Positions 20,038 through 31,794 of a stretch of DNA of 64,000 nt are shown one piece after another. Origin of the DNA: Takakia lepidozioides (Eukaryota; Streptophyta; Takakiopsida; Takakiales; Takakiaceae); contig CM060732.1 of assembly GCA_030704615.1 (NCBI GenBank), positions 45,489,053-45,553,052 on the forward strand. The letters run 5' to 3'. Each line of letters starts with the position of its first letter. Position 1 is the first letter of the stretch. The notes below the pieces were generated by a model that was given only the letters and a program-made list of their open reading frames with translations, was not told the origin of the DNA and made no database searches. A program made the position numbers and the translations under genes.

Positions 20038-21540
20038 GGTGGGTGAATTGGATCACTTGAGGCCCAAGGAGTCTCCCTGAAATGATGGCCTAAACTTGCA
20101 AGGCACCGAACTTCGTTCTTTTATCATGAGGAGGAAGAACTGACACCCACTCAAACAGAGAAGAGGATATAATATCCGAGCTAGAAAGCTGAAGAAATCC
20201 CACCCAGGTCTGTCGACCTTAGCCCTCGGGCTAGAAGAACAAAGAATTGCCGCTTACTTCGTTGATTAAAAGAAATTTGGGATCCGAAGACCCAAAGCCT
20301 CAACAAGGAGGAAAGAATAAGAGCCACCAGTTCGAGACGGGTTAAGCCTAAAGAAGAGAGACTCAGAGCAGGGAGGAGCTTCGGGACAAATTTAGCAACC
20401 AGAACCTAGCATGGCACTGAAGAGAGATGCACATAAATAAAGAAGGGAGTGACAAAAGGTAGCATCGTAGAGTCAGGCTACTGGGTCAAGCTGCAGGGGA
20501 TGCTGCAATTGATCCCCATAGGAACCAAGGAATTCTCCACTGCGACAAGAGTAGCGGGGGGGATAATTACCAGAGGGTTAGGAAGCCCAAAAGCTACCAG
20601 AGCTTGAGGGGAGACCTTTGGAGTTGGGGGTACACCGCCAGAGGAGAATAATTCCCATGGTCGCCCTAAGAGCTTCGCTCCTCATTCTCCACATCCTGCT
20701 GCACTTGCTTACCCTTAGAAGAGCTCCGCAACCTCTCCTTCTTAGCTTGGATGGCCTGGATTATTTGACAACCTACTACAGGGCCATGGTAGCCATGTCC
20801 TGTTCTTCGAAGTCCATATTAGCCCTAAAATCGTCTGGGATGGCACTACCATTCGACCAACAGCCTCCCCAGCTGTCATCAGTTAGAACATCCTTGTGTT
20901 CCAAAACCACCAGGACTTGAACGGTGGCGAATGAGGAGTGTTTGCAGTTATCAACCAAGTAAGAAATAAGGCCTGAGTTCCCGCATGTAAGGATAAGTAT
21001 GTGATTTCAGACAAGAACAATGACTGGATTTTAGACATAATTAGGGGCACTTCCTGATCAGGCTCCGAGAATTCCAACAAATCGTCATGGATCCAAGCAT
21101 TTGCCAGCCCGCCAGGGAATTAGTCATGAGGATTTTGGGGCCTCCGAGGACAGACGAAAGACGATTGGCGTTAGAGAAATGACCGCATTGCTTCTCTTTG
21201 GGCCCGAGACCGGTGACCACGATGCCAAACTAAGATGACTAAAAGAATGGAGATGCAAACATCTTGCCGCCAAATTCTCCTTGATCCCAGAAGGAGAGTC
21301 CCAGAACTGCTCGATGGAAAAGACAATTGGCAAGATGGCGTTTTCAATCAATGCAATTTTGACAACACCCGGGGAAATAATACTGCCATCTCTTTGCATC
21401 ACTGAGGGCCCGGCTCTGGTCCCTGCTGGGGAGTTGCATGGAGTACAAAGCTTTTTCTTCACTTGACCCTCAGGGGAAGACAAAGACCCCGTGAGATGCG
21501 TGATCGCCGGAGTAAGCATAGGAGAGGAGGGAGAAGCATA
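20038..21540 (-). mobile_element. Probable LINE 5' region / ORF1 remnant
   Basis: This stretch lies directly upstream of the ORF2 start of the LINE. On the minus strand it contains fragmented frames (21519-21124, 21080-20883, 20958-20776) with no clear zinc knuckle. L1-type elements carry ORF1 here, so a decayed ORF1 is the simplest reading, based on position more than motifs. The join with the neighbouring LINE fragment near 21540 is approximate. Confidence 0.5.
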
Positions 21541-22390
21541 AGGGGAGGCTGAGAGGCAACATTCAAATTCACATCAAGAGCCAACAAAATAGTCGTAGCT
21601 TCACTGGCTTCTCTTTGGCAAGTCCTCAGGGATATCAGTGATGTAAATAATGTGGGTGTTGTGTAACGGAGAGGAAACCCATTGATACCCATACCATCTC
21701 TGAGGGTGAGCTCTTCTACGAGTCTGGTATTGATTGAATGATGTCTGTAATGCCCGATCTTAGTCTCAAAGCTCCCAATGTTAAGTTGATTGAGGCAGGG
21801 TTGCTGACCCATAAATGTTGGAGATGAGAGATCCCTCTCCTTTCCCAAACAGCCCACTTTCTGGCCAATGACCTATCTTGAACGGGAGGTGAAGGGGAGG
21901 TGAAGAAAAGATGTTGCCTCAAAGTTTCAGGAAAGGTCACTGGTTCCAATTTTCTGAGGAAAGGGTGGAAAGAGTTCCAAGCACTCCAAATAGATTGTCA
22001 AAGCAGAGAGCCTAGAGACTTGTGACTAAACCCCTGAACTATCCATCGCTCTGTAATAGCCCAACTCGTTGACTGTAGAGGAGAGCTGATGGCAATGGTC
22101 CCGCCCAGTAGGAGCTTCCACCAACCTCCTTCAGGGCCCAAGTAACGCGGGAGCCATTTGCCCAAAAGAGCCCGAATCTGAGATTGCGGGTCCAGAACCC
22201 CCAGACCTCCACTTGTTTTTGGAATACATATTTGGTGCCAAGACACTTGGGGTCTTTTGTTTTGAGTTGCTGCCTGGGCTCCCCATATATAGTTCCTAAT
22301 GCATCACTTGATTTCTTGAATGAGTTTGGAGCTCGGGCTCCAGATGGATGCAAAGAACCAGATTGGTATGTAGCCCTTTTGCATTGATCA
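21541..22390 (-). mobile_element. Second LINE fragment (ORF2 3' part)
   Basis: The minus-strand frame at 22246-21998 reads G-G-L-G-V-L-D-P-Q-S-Q-I-R-A-L-L-G-K-W. This aligns with G-G-L-G-M-L-D-I-E..R-A-L-L-G-K-W of the long LINE at about 17400, including the following W-K-x-L and the W-I-V-Q-G / W-L-V-Q-G segment. It is therefore a diverged copy of the same region, truncated at both ends and frameshifted. It lies head-to-tail with the first LINE. Confidence 0.75.
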
Positions 22391-22488
22391 CCACCAAGTC
22401 CATTAGTTTTGAACTTCCATAAAAATTACTCACTACACTAGAGAACAGTTAAAACAGTTAGGATCAGCCACTATAATAATTTAGTCAG

Positions 22489-22763
22489 AAATTGGCTGAC
22501 ACGTTTATATTGCATGATGTGGGGAGGCGGAAAAGGAATTCTCTCTCTGCCACCATAGTGAGAAGCTGGCGATTGGTTTTGTGCTGATCAGCATGACCCC
22601 TAGGACGCCTCTCCGTCTCATCAAGAATCTTCGAGTGTGTGGTGACTGCCACACCTCCACCAAATTCATCTCAAAGATTGTTGGCCGAGAAATTGTTGTA
22701 TGGGACGCTAATCGCTTTCACCACTTTGAAGATGGGATTTGTTCTTGTGGTGATTACTGGTGA
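22489..22763 (+). pseudogene. 3' fragment of a DYW-type pentatricopeptide repeat gene
   Basis: The last ~90 codons of a DYW deaminase domain are present: A-D-T-F-I-L-H-D-V, then a frameshift near 22520, then [14 protein letters not shown] (the HxE zinc/catalytic motif), then C-G-D-C-H and the terminal C-S-C-G-D-Y-W followed by TGA at 22761-22763. These proteins edit organellar RNA from C to U. No PPR repeats lie upstream, only LINE sequence, so this is a truncated relic or a retro-copied 3' end. The catalytic residues are intact, but the frameshift and missing 5' part make it non-functional. Confidence 0.88.
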
Positions 22764-23564
22764 AAGGATGTCTTCTTGGAAAGATGCGAGTGTCTTGCTT
22801 CATTCATTGATCTGTGACGTAGCTCCTCATACCATCCACCATTTCCCCGAGAGTATTGACCATAATGTACTGTTGAGTGCATTTCCTGTGGCATAAATCC
22901 ACATGAGATGATAGTCGGGTCTACCTGGCATAGGTGGGAAGTCAGCCCATAATTGCACTTGACTGAAGGGCTGATTTTTGTCTGATTCTGGTGACAATGG
23001 ATGGAAATCAGAGTGTTGTCCTAATTCTGGGTTTAGGTGGTGGAGCTTCTCCAAAGCTTGAAGATGGAAGTGAATACGAATTTTAATGAGCTTGATGAGA
23101 GGGGCAGCCCTGTGCACAAGTTTGTTCAGCATCTTAAATTTGGACATGTTTGTTTTGTTTCTCGTGGTGTGCCTTTGGATGGAGCCCTTGACGCACTTGC
23201 ATGAATATTGTCAAAAACTAGCCTTAACCCACCAAGATCCAATCCCATGGTGCCTGCTTGAAAGTTCATATAGTGATTGTAAGGATGTTGTTATTGATTG
23301 ATGCGGCTTGACTCCCTCACACTATAACATCAGTTTGTGCGTGTTGGAGTTCAAGGATGGGGGCAACTACTTGAGCTGCAATGTTGTTTTGACATGATAG
23401 CTTTGGCAACACTCCGCCATTCTTCTTCCGAAAAACAATGAAATACGGGATGTTTGTATGTAAAACCATGCGGATGACCCACCCCTCTTTGTGAAAATTG
23501 AACATAGTTTTCAGAATTCTTCGCTAATAGTGCGGAGCAACGCAAAGCCCTACTTACCTTTTCC
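22764..23564. other. No gene seen
   Basis: Both strands have frames of about 60-106 codons (for example 23147-22827 minus) with no recognised motifs. They may be remnants of an old retroelement. No repeats or hairpins stand out. Confidence 0.4.
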
Positions 23565-23738
23565 TTGAGCAGGTAGCCCAGTGGTTGGGTGTTTGTGCTT
23601 AACCTAGGTGATCCTGGGTTCAATCCTTCAACACGTGCCTTCAGACCATCCATTGGGCCCTCGATGGCCTGTGTGTTGTGCAGTAGGCTCTGTAAATCCA
23701 CTAAACGTTAAAGAAAATTTATCTTTATCTTATCTGTT
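23565..23738 (+). mobile_element. tRNA-derived SINE, family A
   Basis: The sequence begins with an A-box-like TAGCCCAGTGG and has a B-box GGTTCAATCC about 45 nt later, the spacing of a pol III promoter. A ~110-nt tRNA-unrelated body follows (CCATTGGGCCCTC, AGTAGGCTCTGTAAA), ending in a T/A-rich tail (ATCTTTATCTTATC). The same sequence recurs inverted at 52640-52820, including TAACCTAGGTGATCC, which supports a dispersed family. Confidence 0.85.
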
Positions 23739-24469
23739 AAATCGCTCTAAATCTTATGATTTTTGTACTCGGTAAAAAAAAACTACACTGCTAGACTGTT
23801 ATTTGTTAAGTGTTATGAAATACCTACTCTGTAATATTAAAAGTCCTCTTTAAGAGTTATATTTCAATATGGACCACATAGACTAGTTGGAAGAGACTTT
23901 AATCGCCACCTTTAGAAGTTTTTTTGGTGGCCATACAGATGAAGAAATATGGGATATGGTCACCCCCACAGTAGAAATTGAAGATGAAGATATTACACTC
24001 CCCCATATGCAAGTGGTGTCATTTTCTGACGTTAAGGTTGATTTTGACTTTGTGTACTTCTACCTTGCACAACAGTCTTACGGCGAATTGTCTTTCTAAG
24101 TGTGTTTGCCTCTACATAAAGAAGTGCCTCAGTCTAGACACTCTTAACTCTGAACGGACCTCTTGTCCTATTTTCAGCCATCAGCCCATGAATAAATGTT
24201 ACCATCATTTGATTGACCTCTTTTAATGTGATATGTTTAATTATTGCTTTTTAGATTCCACCCTGCTTTCCCATATCGCCTTATATATGGATATCTGTTA
24301 TTTTCTGTGACTCTAAGCTCGTAACAATAATCCAGGATCGACTGTATATGACCAATTGTCCATAGGTTCTCAAAATACTAAAGAACCGGGGAGGGTAGGA
24401 AACACACGTATTGTTTTTACGTATTTAATTTGGGAAATAATCGATCAAATACCCTTACAAAATTGCTTT

Positions 24470-24472
<3 letters not shown>
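23739..24472. other. AT-rich spacer with one orphan ORF
   Basis: An acidic reading frame at 23887-24099 (F-F-G-G-H-T-D-E-E-I-W-D-M..I-E-D-E-D-I) looks protein-like but is short, begins at an alternative start and has no clear family. It could be the 3' end of a decayed transposase (inference). The remainder is AT-rich without other signals. Confidence 0.35.
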
Positions 24473-24526
<54 letters not shown>

Positions 24527-25212
24527 CAAAAAGAGGATCGGAGGCCTCTTAGCTTTATATATTAGGACATAGAACGTCCCAGAAGTACAAGAGGAAAAAA
24601 TAATATCTACCAGGGTGCCATAAGGCTGACCTAGGAAGACAATGCTTCATGACCAAGTTTAAGAGAAGGGGGAGAAGAGAGGTCTTAGATCGAGGATAAT
24701 CCAAAGTCCAGGAGCCATAAACCAGTAAGACTAGAGCCTAACAGCAGTGTCCCCAACCATGAAGATGCTTGAAGAGCCCTAGTGTGAGGCCCTCCCTCGG
24801 TCACTACAAAACTGGAGAGCAGCTGGGCAAGGCCCAAATATCTCCTTCTATCTGCTATGCAGCAGCGACAGGCCAAACCATGAGAACAGCGAGGAAATCC
24901 ACAGAGAGCCACTCAGCAGACTTGCTGACTAATTTAGGCTACCAAAAGAGAGCGCCTTCGCTTTGCCCTTCTTAAAAGATTTACGGTGCCTCCAATTGAC
25001 ATCAGGCTCATCCCCACCAAGGGGGGAGCGCATGGAGCTAAGAGAGCTGCCACTCCTCCAGGAAGTTGTCATTCCATTGAACCATCGATTCTGATAATCT
25101 GGTGCAGTTCTTTCCTCGCTGAGGTTTTTGATATTAACCAACATGACGGGTAATACCCAGGCATAAATGATTATAATATCCAAACCAGTTTTCCATAGCT
25201 TGAAGAACCCAG
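24473..25212 (-). mobile_element. 5'-truncated LINE copy with 54-nt poly(A) tail
   Basis: A run of 54 T (24473-24526) is the poly(A) tail of a minus-strand retrotransposon. Upstream on that strand the frame 25273-24929 ends D-V-N-W-R-H-R-K-S, matching the C-terminal D-I-N-W-R-H-K-K of the long LINE at about 15800. The body is therefore the 3' end of the same LINE family. The long, uninterrupted tail suggests a fairly recent insertion compared with the other copies. Confidence 0.8.
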
Positions 25213-25468
25213 AACTGAAGGGCACATCAGCTGGTAAGTGCACAGTGTGTCGCCCTGGTGGTTCGGGGTTCAAACCCGCTGCCCTGCCTGGTGTGTGGAT
25301 CGTTCGTGACCGGTTGGTCTGGTGGTGACGTTTCCCACTTGTGTGTCTAATGGCTTCTCTGAAAGGGGTTTAATTTTTCCCCCTCCTCAAGGGCCTGAAT
25401 TGTGAGCAGTCGCTCCCAGGTTTCCTTTTCGAAAAAAAAAAGAAAAAAGAAAAAACAACAACTGAAGG
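25213..25468 (+). mobile_element. tRNA-derived SINE, family B, with 9-bp target duplication
   Basis: The repeats AACTGAAGG at 25213-25221 and 25460-25468 flank a ~238-bp insert. Inside, GGGTTCAAACCC is a B-box. An A-box candidate (TGGTAAGTGC) lies about 35 nt before it. The 3' end is an A-rich tail with single G and C interruptions (about 25431-25459). Its sequence differs from family A. It was inserted into, or at the edge of, the neighbouring LINE copy. Confidence 0.82.
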
Positions 25469-28400
25469 TTATGATAAAAATCATATAACCACTCTACGCT
25501 GGTAAAAACCACTAACTTTACAGCATTTCCATATTGCTTTTCCTCCTGATATGCTCTTCACACTCTCAATTGCGTCGAATCATGGGGACACTATGAGCAG
25601 TGAGACAAAGTGTGGATTCTCTGCATGCCATGGGAGAGTCATGTTTTAAACTCTGTAACAACATCATTGGGTTGATGTTTCTATCACAAGAGGAACTGGG
25701 CCATAAGACACAAGACAACTATAGATGTAGGCGTGACTCCAAAGACTAATTATTTACACAAGGGACGTCCCTTCAATCCAGGCAGAACCATTCTTGGTTC
25801 CACTGAAATTCAAGCTACCATCATTCTAGAAAATTGCTGCTACTGCTTCAGGAAGAATTGATATAAAAACTCCGGTAAGCACAAGCCCTTCTGACATAAG
25901 AGCCAAAACTCCCGCGCCAGTAGAGGCCTCATTAGAAAGGTAAAGTTTAGATTTGAACTGAAGGTACACAGTACAGTGATATTCTGCAGCTTCCCGGCGA
26001 TGAAACAGGACAAAAAGTCATGAAACCCAGTTATGGCAAAGCAGCCAGTGATTTCCGAAGGCCGACACCAAATCAATATTTGCAATGAAAGAGTGGAACC
26101 AGTACCAACCATAATCAGAATAACCATATACTTAAATTATGCAATTGAGAAGCGGAAGGTCAAGTGGTCAAATATTCAGTCAAATGTAATCTAAGTAGAG
26201 AGTAACAACTCCATACAGACATTAAAATGTAATCCAAACAGAAGTTGCCCCGGTCCAAGTTAAAACCTAAACTAGCGCACATAGAGTGCAGTCTTACTAG
26301 TGTGCTGCCAATCGCCGAGTCTCAGACCATCAACTTCATCCTACTCACCTAAATGGTTTATTGAGAAACTGCCACCACTCCCCACTAACTTCATAAGCTC
26401 CTGGCAGTGAGTGCAGAGCACATAATACCATGCTATTATTCAAGGGCCTATTATCATACAAATGTTTGTACTGAAATTTCTGCCAATTGTTCGGAAGTGA
26501 CAGGAAAACTCTCGCAATGTTGGCTCTCATTCAGCATGTAAAGCTAAATGAAAATAGTCAACACCTTCAAGCATAACACTAGTGACGTAGGACCTGAAAG
26601 CAAGCAATGGAGTAAAACTGCTCAAAGAGGTGTGCTGAAAGGCTTCTGCACCTAGCCATTGCTCACTCAAACATGTAAGCCTGGAACTAGAGACCGTGAC
26701 AAATACCATCTGCAACTAACCCTCTGAGGAGACTCTTCTTTCTTCAAATCAGAACAAAAGAAAACGGTTTCCTTTGCACTTCATAAAACCCTCTTAATGG
26801 AACAAGTACAACTGGAGAGAGGGCACCGACTCATATACAGCAGTCTCTTTCAGGAAATATTTCCAAAAGAGAGAGGCCCCTCCTACAGGCTGGTTCGGAC
26901 TACACCAACCCTCACCCTCTACACCTCAGTTAATCTCCCCTTCCCAATTTGTAACTTGTAGTGTGGTCAAGTTGCATATTGCTGCACTGTGCCACGACAT
27001 GGATTTTCCAGGTTATACCAGCGATTGCAAAGTTCCTAGTCACAGACTTAGGTCCAGGGAACGGGTAATTCTTGCCAGAATGCACCAGCCATGGTGGGCA
27101 AGGGTTTAACAATAACACAAGCACCAAAGACAATATTTCTGAAACATCAAGAAGTAAAATAATGAGGCACACTGGAGGCATTCTGGCAGATATTGATATA
27201 CTTGAAATTATATTGCTCAATGCTCCAATTGCTCACTCTTATAGCATTTCTAGTTCTCCGAATCCACTTCAAAATTTCACGAGGAAGACCATCGATTTAC
27301 CAACCCATAACTTACTGGGCATTTCCCCTGCTTCTAGATCAAGCCTTGATCTCCTCATTCACCACCATCTTTTCTTCCGGCTCTGAGTCTGATCTGGTGC
27401 TGGCATTTCGGGCAACAACACACATATCAGACTGTGTCTCTTACATGCAACAACAAGACCTGAATTTGCATACAGAACGTGGGAAGTATATATCAGTGAA
27501 GGGCCTCTAAAAAAAAGGGAGTCAGAACAGAATCTCACTTTCAAAGCCATATCGCATCCTCTTTCAGAAGACCAATTTCTTCAGAAACAAGGCTAAACTA
27601 CACGCCATAGCTAACTTACTGGTTCTGCATTATCCAAGGTATATGAAAGGGATAACCCTTCATTTGAGGAGGTGTACTGACATAAGTGACAAGTAACCTG
27701 GTGGCCTCAAACTTTAACTATCTGTAACATAGTTAGTCCTGCTTCTAATCTAGTTTTCTGCTCCTTCGACACACCCTCTCTACTACACATCATGCAGCTT
27801 TGCTGTGTTTCTGCAGTGTGTGACAGTGTATCGGTTAAATGACACAGCTAAATGGGATGACAAAGGCATAAGTCATGTCTCTGGTGCATGATTAGAGGTA
27901 TGTTTGCTTTACCCCTCATTTTTTCACGCCAACGTTAGCTTTGTTGGTCTGACTAAACTTAATCTTCCCCCAATCTTGAGACAGATGACCATGTTGTGCA
28001 CCTTCCTTATTGGCGCAAGAGACTGCATGTAGTCTGGCCGAGAAACTTGAGGATCTAAGCCATACTGCTGGCTTCATGATTCAGCCTTCTCAATCTGTGT
28101 AAATGCTCATGGATTCCACATATGGGAGCAGGGAAGTTGAGATGCACTTAGCTATGGTCACTCACTAGCACAGTGACAAACTTGCAAATAAAACCTGTAC
28201 AGTAATAGAGTACACTTATTTCCTTCCGGAACAGTACTGTATTACAAAGCCTTAAGACCCAAGTTCATCCATGTTAGGCCACACTCTGCCCTTTGGCTAC
28301 CATCCAGCAGAAGCAGATTTTGTTTGAACACAAACTTGTTGGAAACTTTTGGAATGTAAGAAGCCTTTAATAATAGAAAGCCTTGGAGTCCAGGTCTGAG

Positions 28401-29927
28401 ATGCCAAAATCCTCTGCAGAGGGTGGAAGGGCGCTGAGACCTTTCGTAGTAAGATTGAAGCTGGCAGAAGTGCTCTTTTGAGCCTCCAATATGACCAAAG
28501 GGATAACATAGAAAATTACCACGATATGCAAACGGTTCCAACTTTGACCTAAACCTAACATATGCCATGCAACAGGCATAGTTGCTACTCCTTGTGCGGT
28601 CACTGACAAGGTCACTCTTTGCAGTTGCTCAACTAGGAAGGTGACTTCTTAGACACCTTATTGGATTTGTTATACAGCTATGTTTGCTAATCTAACTTAA
28701 ATCCACAAGCAGGAATTGTCAGAGGCTACTTTGTTTATTGGGGTTTCATCTTTCCCCAGAGCTCTACTTAGTGTTCCACCCATTTCATACAGGTCCTCAG
28801 TAGCTTTGGCTCCAAGGCAGCGATTTCTAGGATACACAACTGTCCATGTGGCCAAAAACTGTAAAGGTGTTATAGGTACGTCATATAGGGCAGAACTGAT
28901 CAACATCGGGCGTAAGTGTCTGATCTGCAACAACTGCAGTTTTTTGCTCTAACTCCAGTAGGGGCTACAATTTCTGTTAGAAGCACTCAAAAAGATTTGA
29001 TGGATTTTGCCTGGCTTTCCGAAAGAACCTGTGGTAACATTATCCTATTCTTTGCAGTCTGACTTTTTAAACCATAGTAGACGTTGTGAATATGGGTACT
29101 GTTATTCCTTGTTTATCAGGGGAGGAAGAGGGACGGTCTAAATATCCATTACCCGTTTGGGTTGCTGCAGCGCTCAGAGGCTGTAGGTTTAGTGGTTTTG
29201 AACAGGAAGACAATCAGACGATCTTTGGGAAGCCCCTTTGTGAGTATATTTGGATCTCAGAAGACAATATCTACCAGCAGCAAGACCTAAAACTCGATAG
29301 TTTAGGCTGATATTTGAGTTTAACGAAAGTAAGGAAACCCTGTGTGAGTGGTCATATGGGGGTTGCACTTCATGTGGATGTTATCTCTATCACTCTCACC
29401 CACTCACATAGAGGAGTGCTCATGTGCATCCACACTTTGCAGGCCCACATGCAGTGGGTGATGTACATCCTTCTCACAGCATTGAGGGGCCTTCGACATG
29501 GAATGAAGCCAAACTCTCACAAAAAGTCTTACTCAAAGAGCCTACGAATGTCAATTGACCTCTCTTCCTTCCTCCTTGAGAGTGCCCCCATGCAAGGTAT
29601 TGTGCTCCCAACCAGAAACCAGACCACACCGTATGAACAAAAAGGTGTCCTATCTCTTTTGCTACTCTTCCATATCTGTATATGGGCTAAATAGGTACAG
29701 TACTGAACCCTGCAGCTTTCTGTTCCCTCCTTTTGCGAATAATTATGGGGTTCTCGTGGAGTAATTACACCCTACACCTATTCTTCCGTTCTTCCACAAT
29801 ACATCCAGGGTTTATGGTGCGCTAAGTAATATACAGAAAGTAAATACCTATAGGGAGATCATCCTAAAGGACATATCAGCATGTCATCCCAGAGAAGAAA
29901 CCTCAAACCCCATTCTACCTAAACACA
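25469..29927. other. Long intergenic stretch, no gene recognised
   Basis: About 4.5 kb downstream of the eIF4B frame on its strand. Scattered frames of 60-126 codons on both strands (for example 28568-28242 minus, 29314-29694 plus) have no recognised motifs and mostly overlap one another. The stretch may contain the 3' UTR or small 3' exons of the eIF4B gene, but I found none that continue its domain pattern. Confidence 0.4.
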
Positions 29928-31364
29928 TCACAAGCATTGGGGTGAGAGGCAACACCTGTCATGAGACGACAAGCCATCTAAATGGATATCAAGCTGGCGC
30001 CAGTCCTTCGCTCTCTCTTCCAACAGCACTTCCCGTGGCTTGGCATCCCCAAATGGATTCACTTTTGGCCATGGCTTTGCCACTGCCTCAACTGCCATTT
30101 CTGGCGTGTGAGGCCTACTAGAGACACCACCCCGGCTGGAATGGCTGCTTGATGGCCTACTACCAGGCCTACCCAGCTTTTCCTTCTCCAGCTCTGCATC
30201 AATCTTCCGCCAATCCTGCCCTTTCTCCGCAAGAACATCCTCCCTCGGCCGAGCTGCTCCAAATGGATTTGACCGAGGTTTTGGTTTGGGAGGAGGGACT
30301 TGCTCTTGCTCCTCGGAGAGAGCAGGCCCAAGATCCGCATGCGGCTTTTCCTTTTCACCATTTATTTGATGTGGGGGCGGCGAGCTGTCAAGAGGAACCG
30401 TCCGAGGCTGCAACCTCAGCCGAGGTCTCTCAGAAGGCCTTGGTTCTGAGTCACGACCGGGCTCTCTTCTCGCCCACCGATCGGCGTCAGGGCCTGCCTC
30501 CCTGTAAACGGGATCGAACCCCCCCCTGCTCCCGCGGCTTGTAGGAGCCACGCTCGGCACAAACTTCTTGGCCGCCCCCCAGTTGTTCACTTCATCAGCC
30601 CGCGACGTGAGACCCCCACCAGGAGCATCATCAAATCCACCACCTCCTCTCCTCTCCTCATATCTGCCACCTCCTCTTCGATCGAATCCGTCAGCACCCC
30701 CTGGAGCTGACGGCACAAACTTTTTGGTGGATCCCCAGTTGTCAACCTCATCAGCGCGTGAGGGAAGATCACGGTCACTCAGCCGCCCACCCCGCCTGTC
30801 ATCATCGTAACCCCCACGCTCACCTCCACCTCCAACACCCTGAGATGGAACGAACTTCTTGGATTCTCCCCACTTCTCATCACCATCCGCCCTAGAAGGA
30901 CCATCATCTCTATCTCTGTCTCGGCCAAAACCTCCAGCCTCCCTGTCCCGATCCCCTGCGAAGCCTCCACCGAAGCCCCTCTCCCTGTCGCGATCGCCAC
31001 CACGTTCGCCGCCCCGATACCCACCATAATCGCGGAAGCCCCCTCCAAGGGCACCCGCCTCAGGCTCCTCTCCGGTTCTGTCTCTGGGGCCCGTGGGGAG
31101 CATCATCATCTCATCGGTAGTAAGCCCCCGTGTATCCGATATCTGCCGCGTCTTCCCTCCCGGCCCAACATACTTCCCTACTGTAAACTCTGAGATCGAC
31201 AACGTCTGCTGCTTCTTTTTCTTTGACTTGGTAGTGACGGGATCCCCTAGAGATGGAAACGCCTCCTGCCCTCCCACAACCTTAAAGGCTTCTCTTTCCT
31301 TGGCTTCTGCCTCGGCTTGCTCCGCCTCTGCGGCCCAAGCTCCGGCACCCCATGCCTTTGCCAT
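29928..31364 (-). CDS. Plant eukaryotic translation initiation factor 4B
   Basis: eIF4B stimulates the eIF4A helicase during cap-dependent initiation in the cytosol. The ATG at 31362-31364 opens M-A-K-A-W-G-A-G-A-W-A, the conserved plant start. Then follow a Lys-rich T-L-S-I-S-E-F region, R-G-L-T-T-D-E-M-M-M-L-P-T-G-P-R, a Gly/Arg/Asp-rich (RGG/DRDR) RNA-binding stretch, and three repeats of S-R-A-D-x(3)-x-W-G-x(2)-K-K-F-V-P-S. The C-terminal third has two N-P-F-G-x-A-x-P-R-E-x-L-x-E..D-W-R repeats. The frame is 478 codons and stops in D-R-C-C-L-S-P-Q-C-L. That tail looks like read-through past a donor (CAG|GTGTTG) near 29929, so one or more short 3' exons may be missing. The region is GC-rich and the opposite strand shows long spurious frames. 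Confidence 0.93.
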   Translation of the reverse strand: MAKAWGAGAWAAEAEQAEAEAKEREAFKVVGGQEAFPSLGDPVTTKSKKKKQQTLSISEFTVGKYVGPGGKTRQISDTRGLTTDEMMMLPTGPRDRTGEEPEAGALGGGFRDYGGYRGGERGGDRDRERGFGGGFAGDRDREAGGFGRDRDRDDGPSRADGDEKWGESKKFVPSQGVGGGGERGGYDDDRRGGRLSDRDLPSRADEVDNWGSTKKFVPSAPGGADGFDRRGGGRYEERRGGGGFDDAPGGGLTSRADEVNNWGAAKKFVPSVAPTSRGSRGGFDPVYREAGPDADRWARREPGRDSEPRPSERPRLRLQPRTVPLDSSPPPHQINGEKEKPHADLGPALSEEQEQVPPPKPKPRSNPFGAARPREDVLAEKGQDWRKIDAELEKEKLGRPGSRPSSSHSSRGGVSSRPHTPEMAVEAVAKPWPKVNPFGDAKPREVLLEERAKDWRQLDIHLDGLSSHDRCCLSPQCL

Positions 31365-31790
31365 TCGTTGAAAGACAGTGAAGGGGAGCAGGTAGGCAGG
31401 CCTCTTGCCTGCTTACCTCCCCTCAGTAAGATGGGTAGATTTGAGTGGAAGCGAAGCTGCAGCCCGCACACCAACACAATGTCTCTCTTTCTCTCTCTCT
31501 TTCTCTCTCTCACACAAACTGAAGCTCTTGCAACCCTTGCAGCCCTGGCTGCACGTCTCCCTTGGCGCCATGTGCCCCACCCGGGACTATGGTAAATCCA
31601 TGCCCCCCTGCTATCCCTTGTGACCTATAATGGACGAGGTTGACTGATGGACGGAAGTACGTTTTCATCATCTAGCAGTGTGTAATGAGTTTGAAAACTA
31701 TATATAAGAAATTAAAGATCCTTCGGTTTTTTTTGTTTTTCTATGGAAAGGGATATTTTTTTCCTTTGTTAAATTCTGGAAAAAGGTTTG
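31365..31790 (-). promoter_or_regulatory. eIF4B 5' leader/promoter with GA-rich tract
   Basis: On the coding strand, 31510-31482 is a near-pure GAGAGAAAGAGAG tract, as often seen in leaders and core promoters of plant housekeeping genes. The GC content falls toward AT-rich sequence beyond about 31640. No clear TATA box was assigned. Confidence 0.45.
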
Positions 31791-31794
31791 TAAC

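Noticed and set aside
20618-20920. A 100-codon plus-strand protein
   Set aside because: Leu-rich frame opposite the LINE 5' region, with no motifs.
23565-23640. A tRNA gene
   Set aside because: A and B boxes are present but no cloverleaf or anticodon arm can be drawn; it is a SINE head.
24473-24526. T54 run as a terminator
   Set aside because: It is the poly(A) tail of a minus-strand LINE; no pol III gene precedes it.
30149-30810. Plus-strand frames of 80-131 codons
   Set aside because: Antisense of the GC-rich eIF4B coding sequence.
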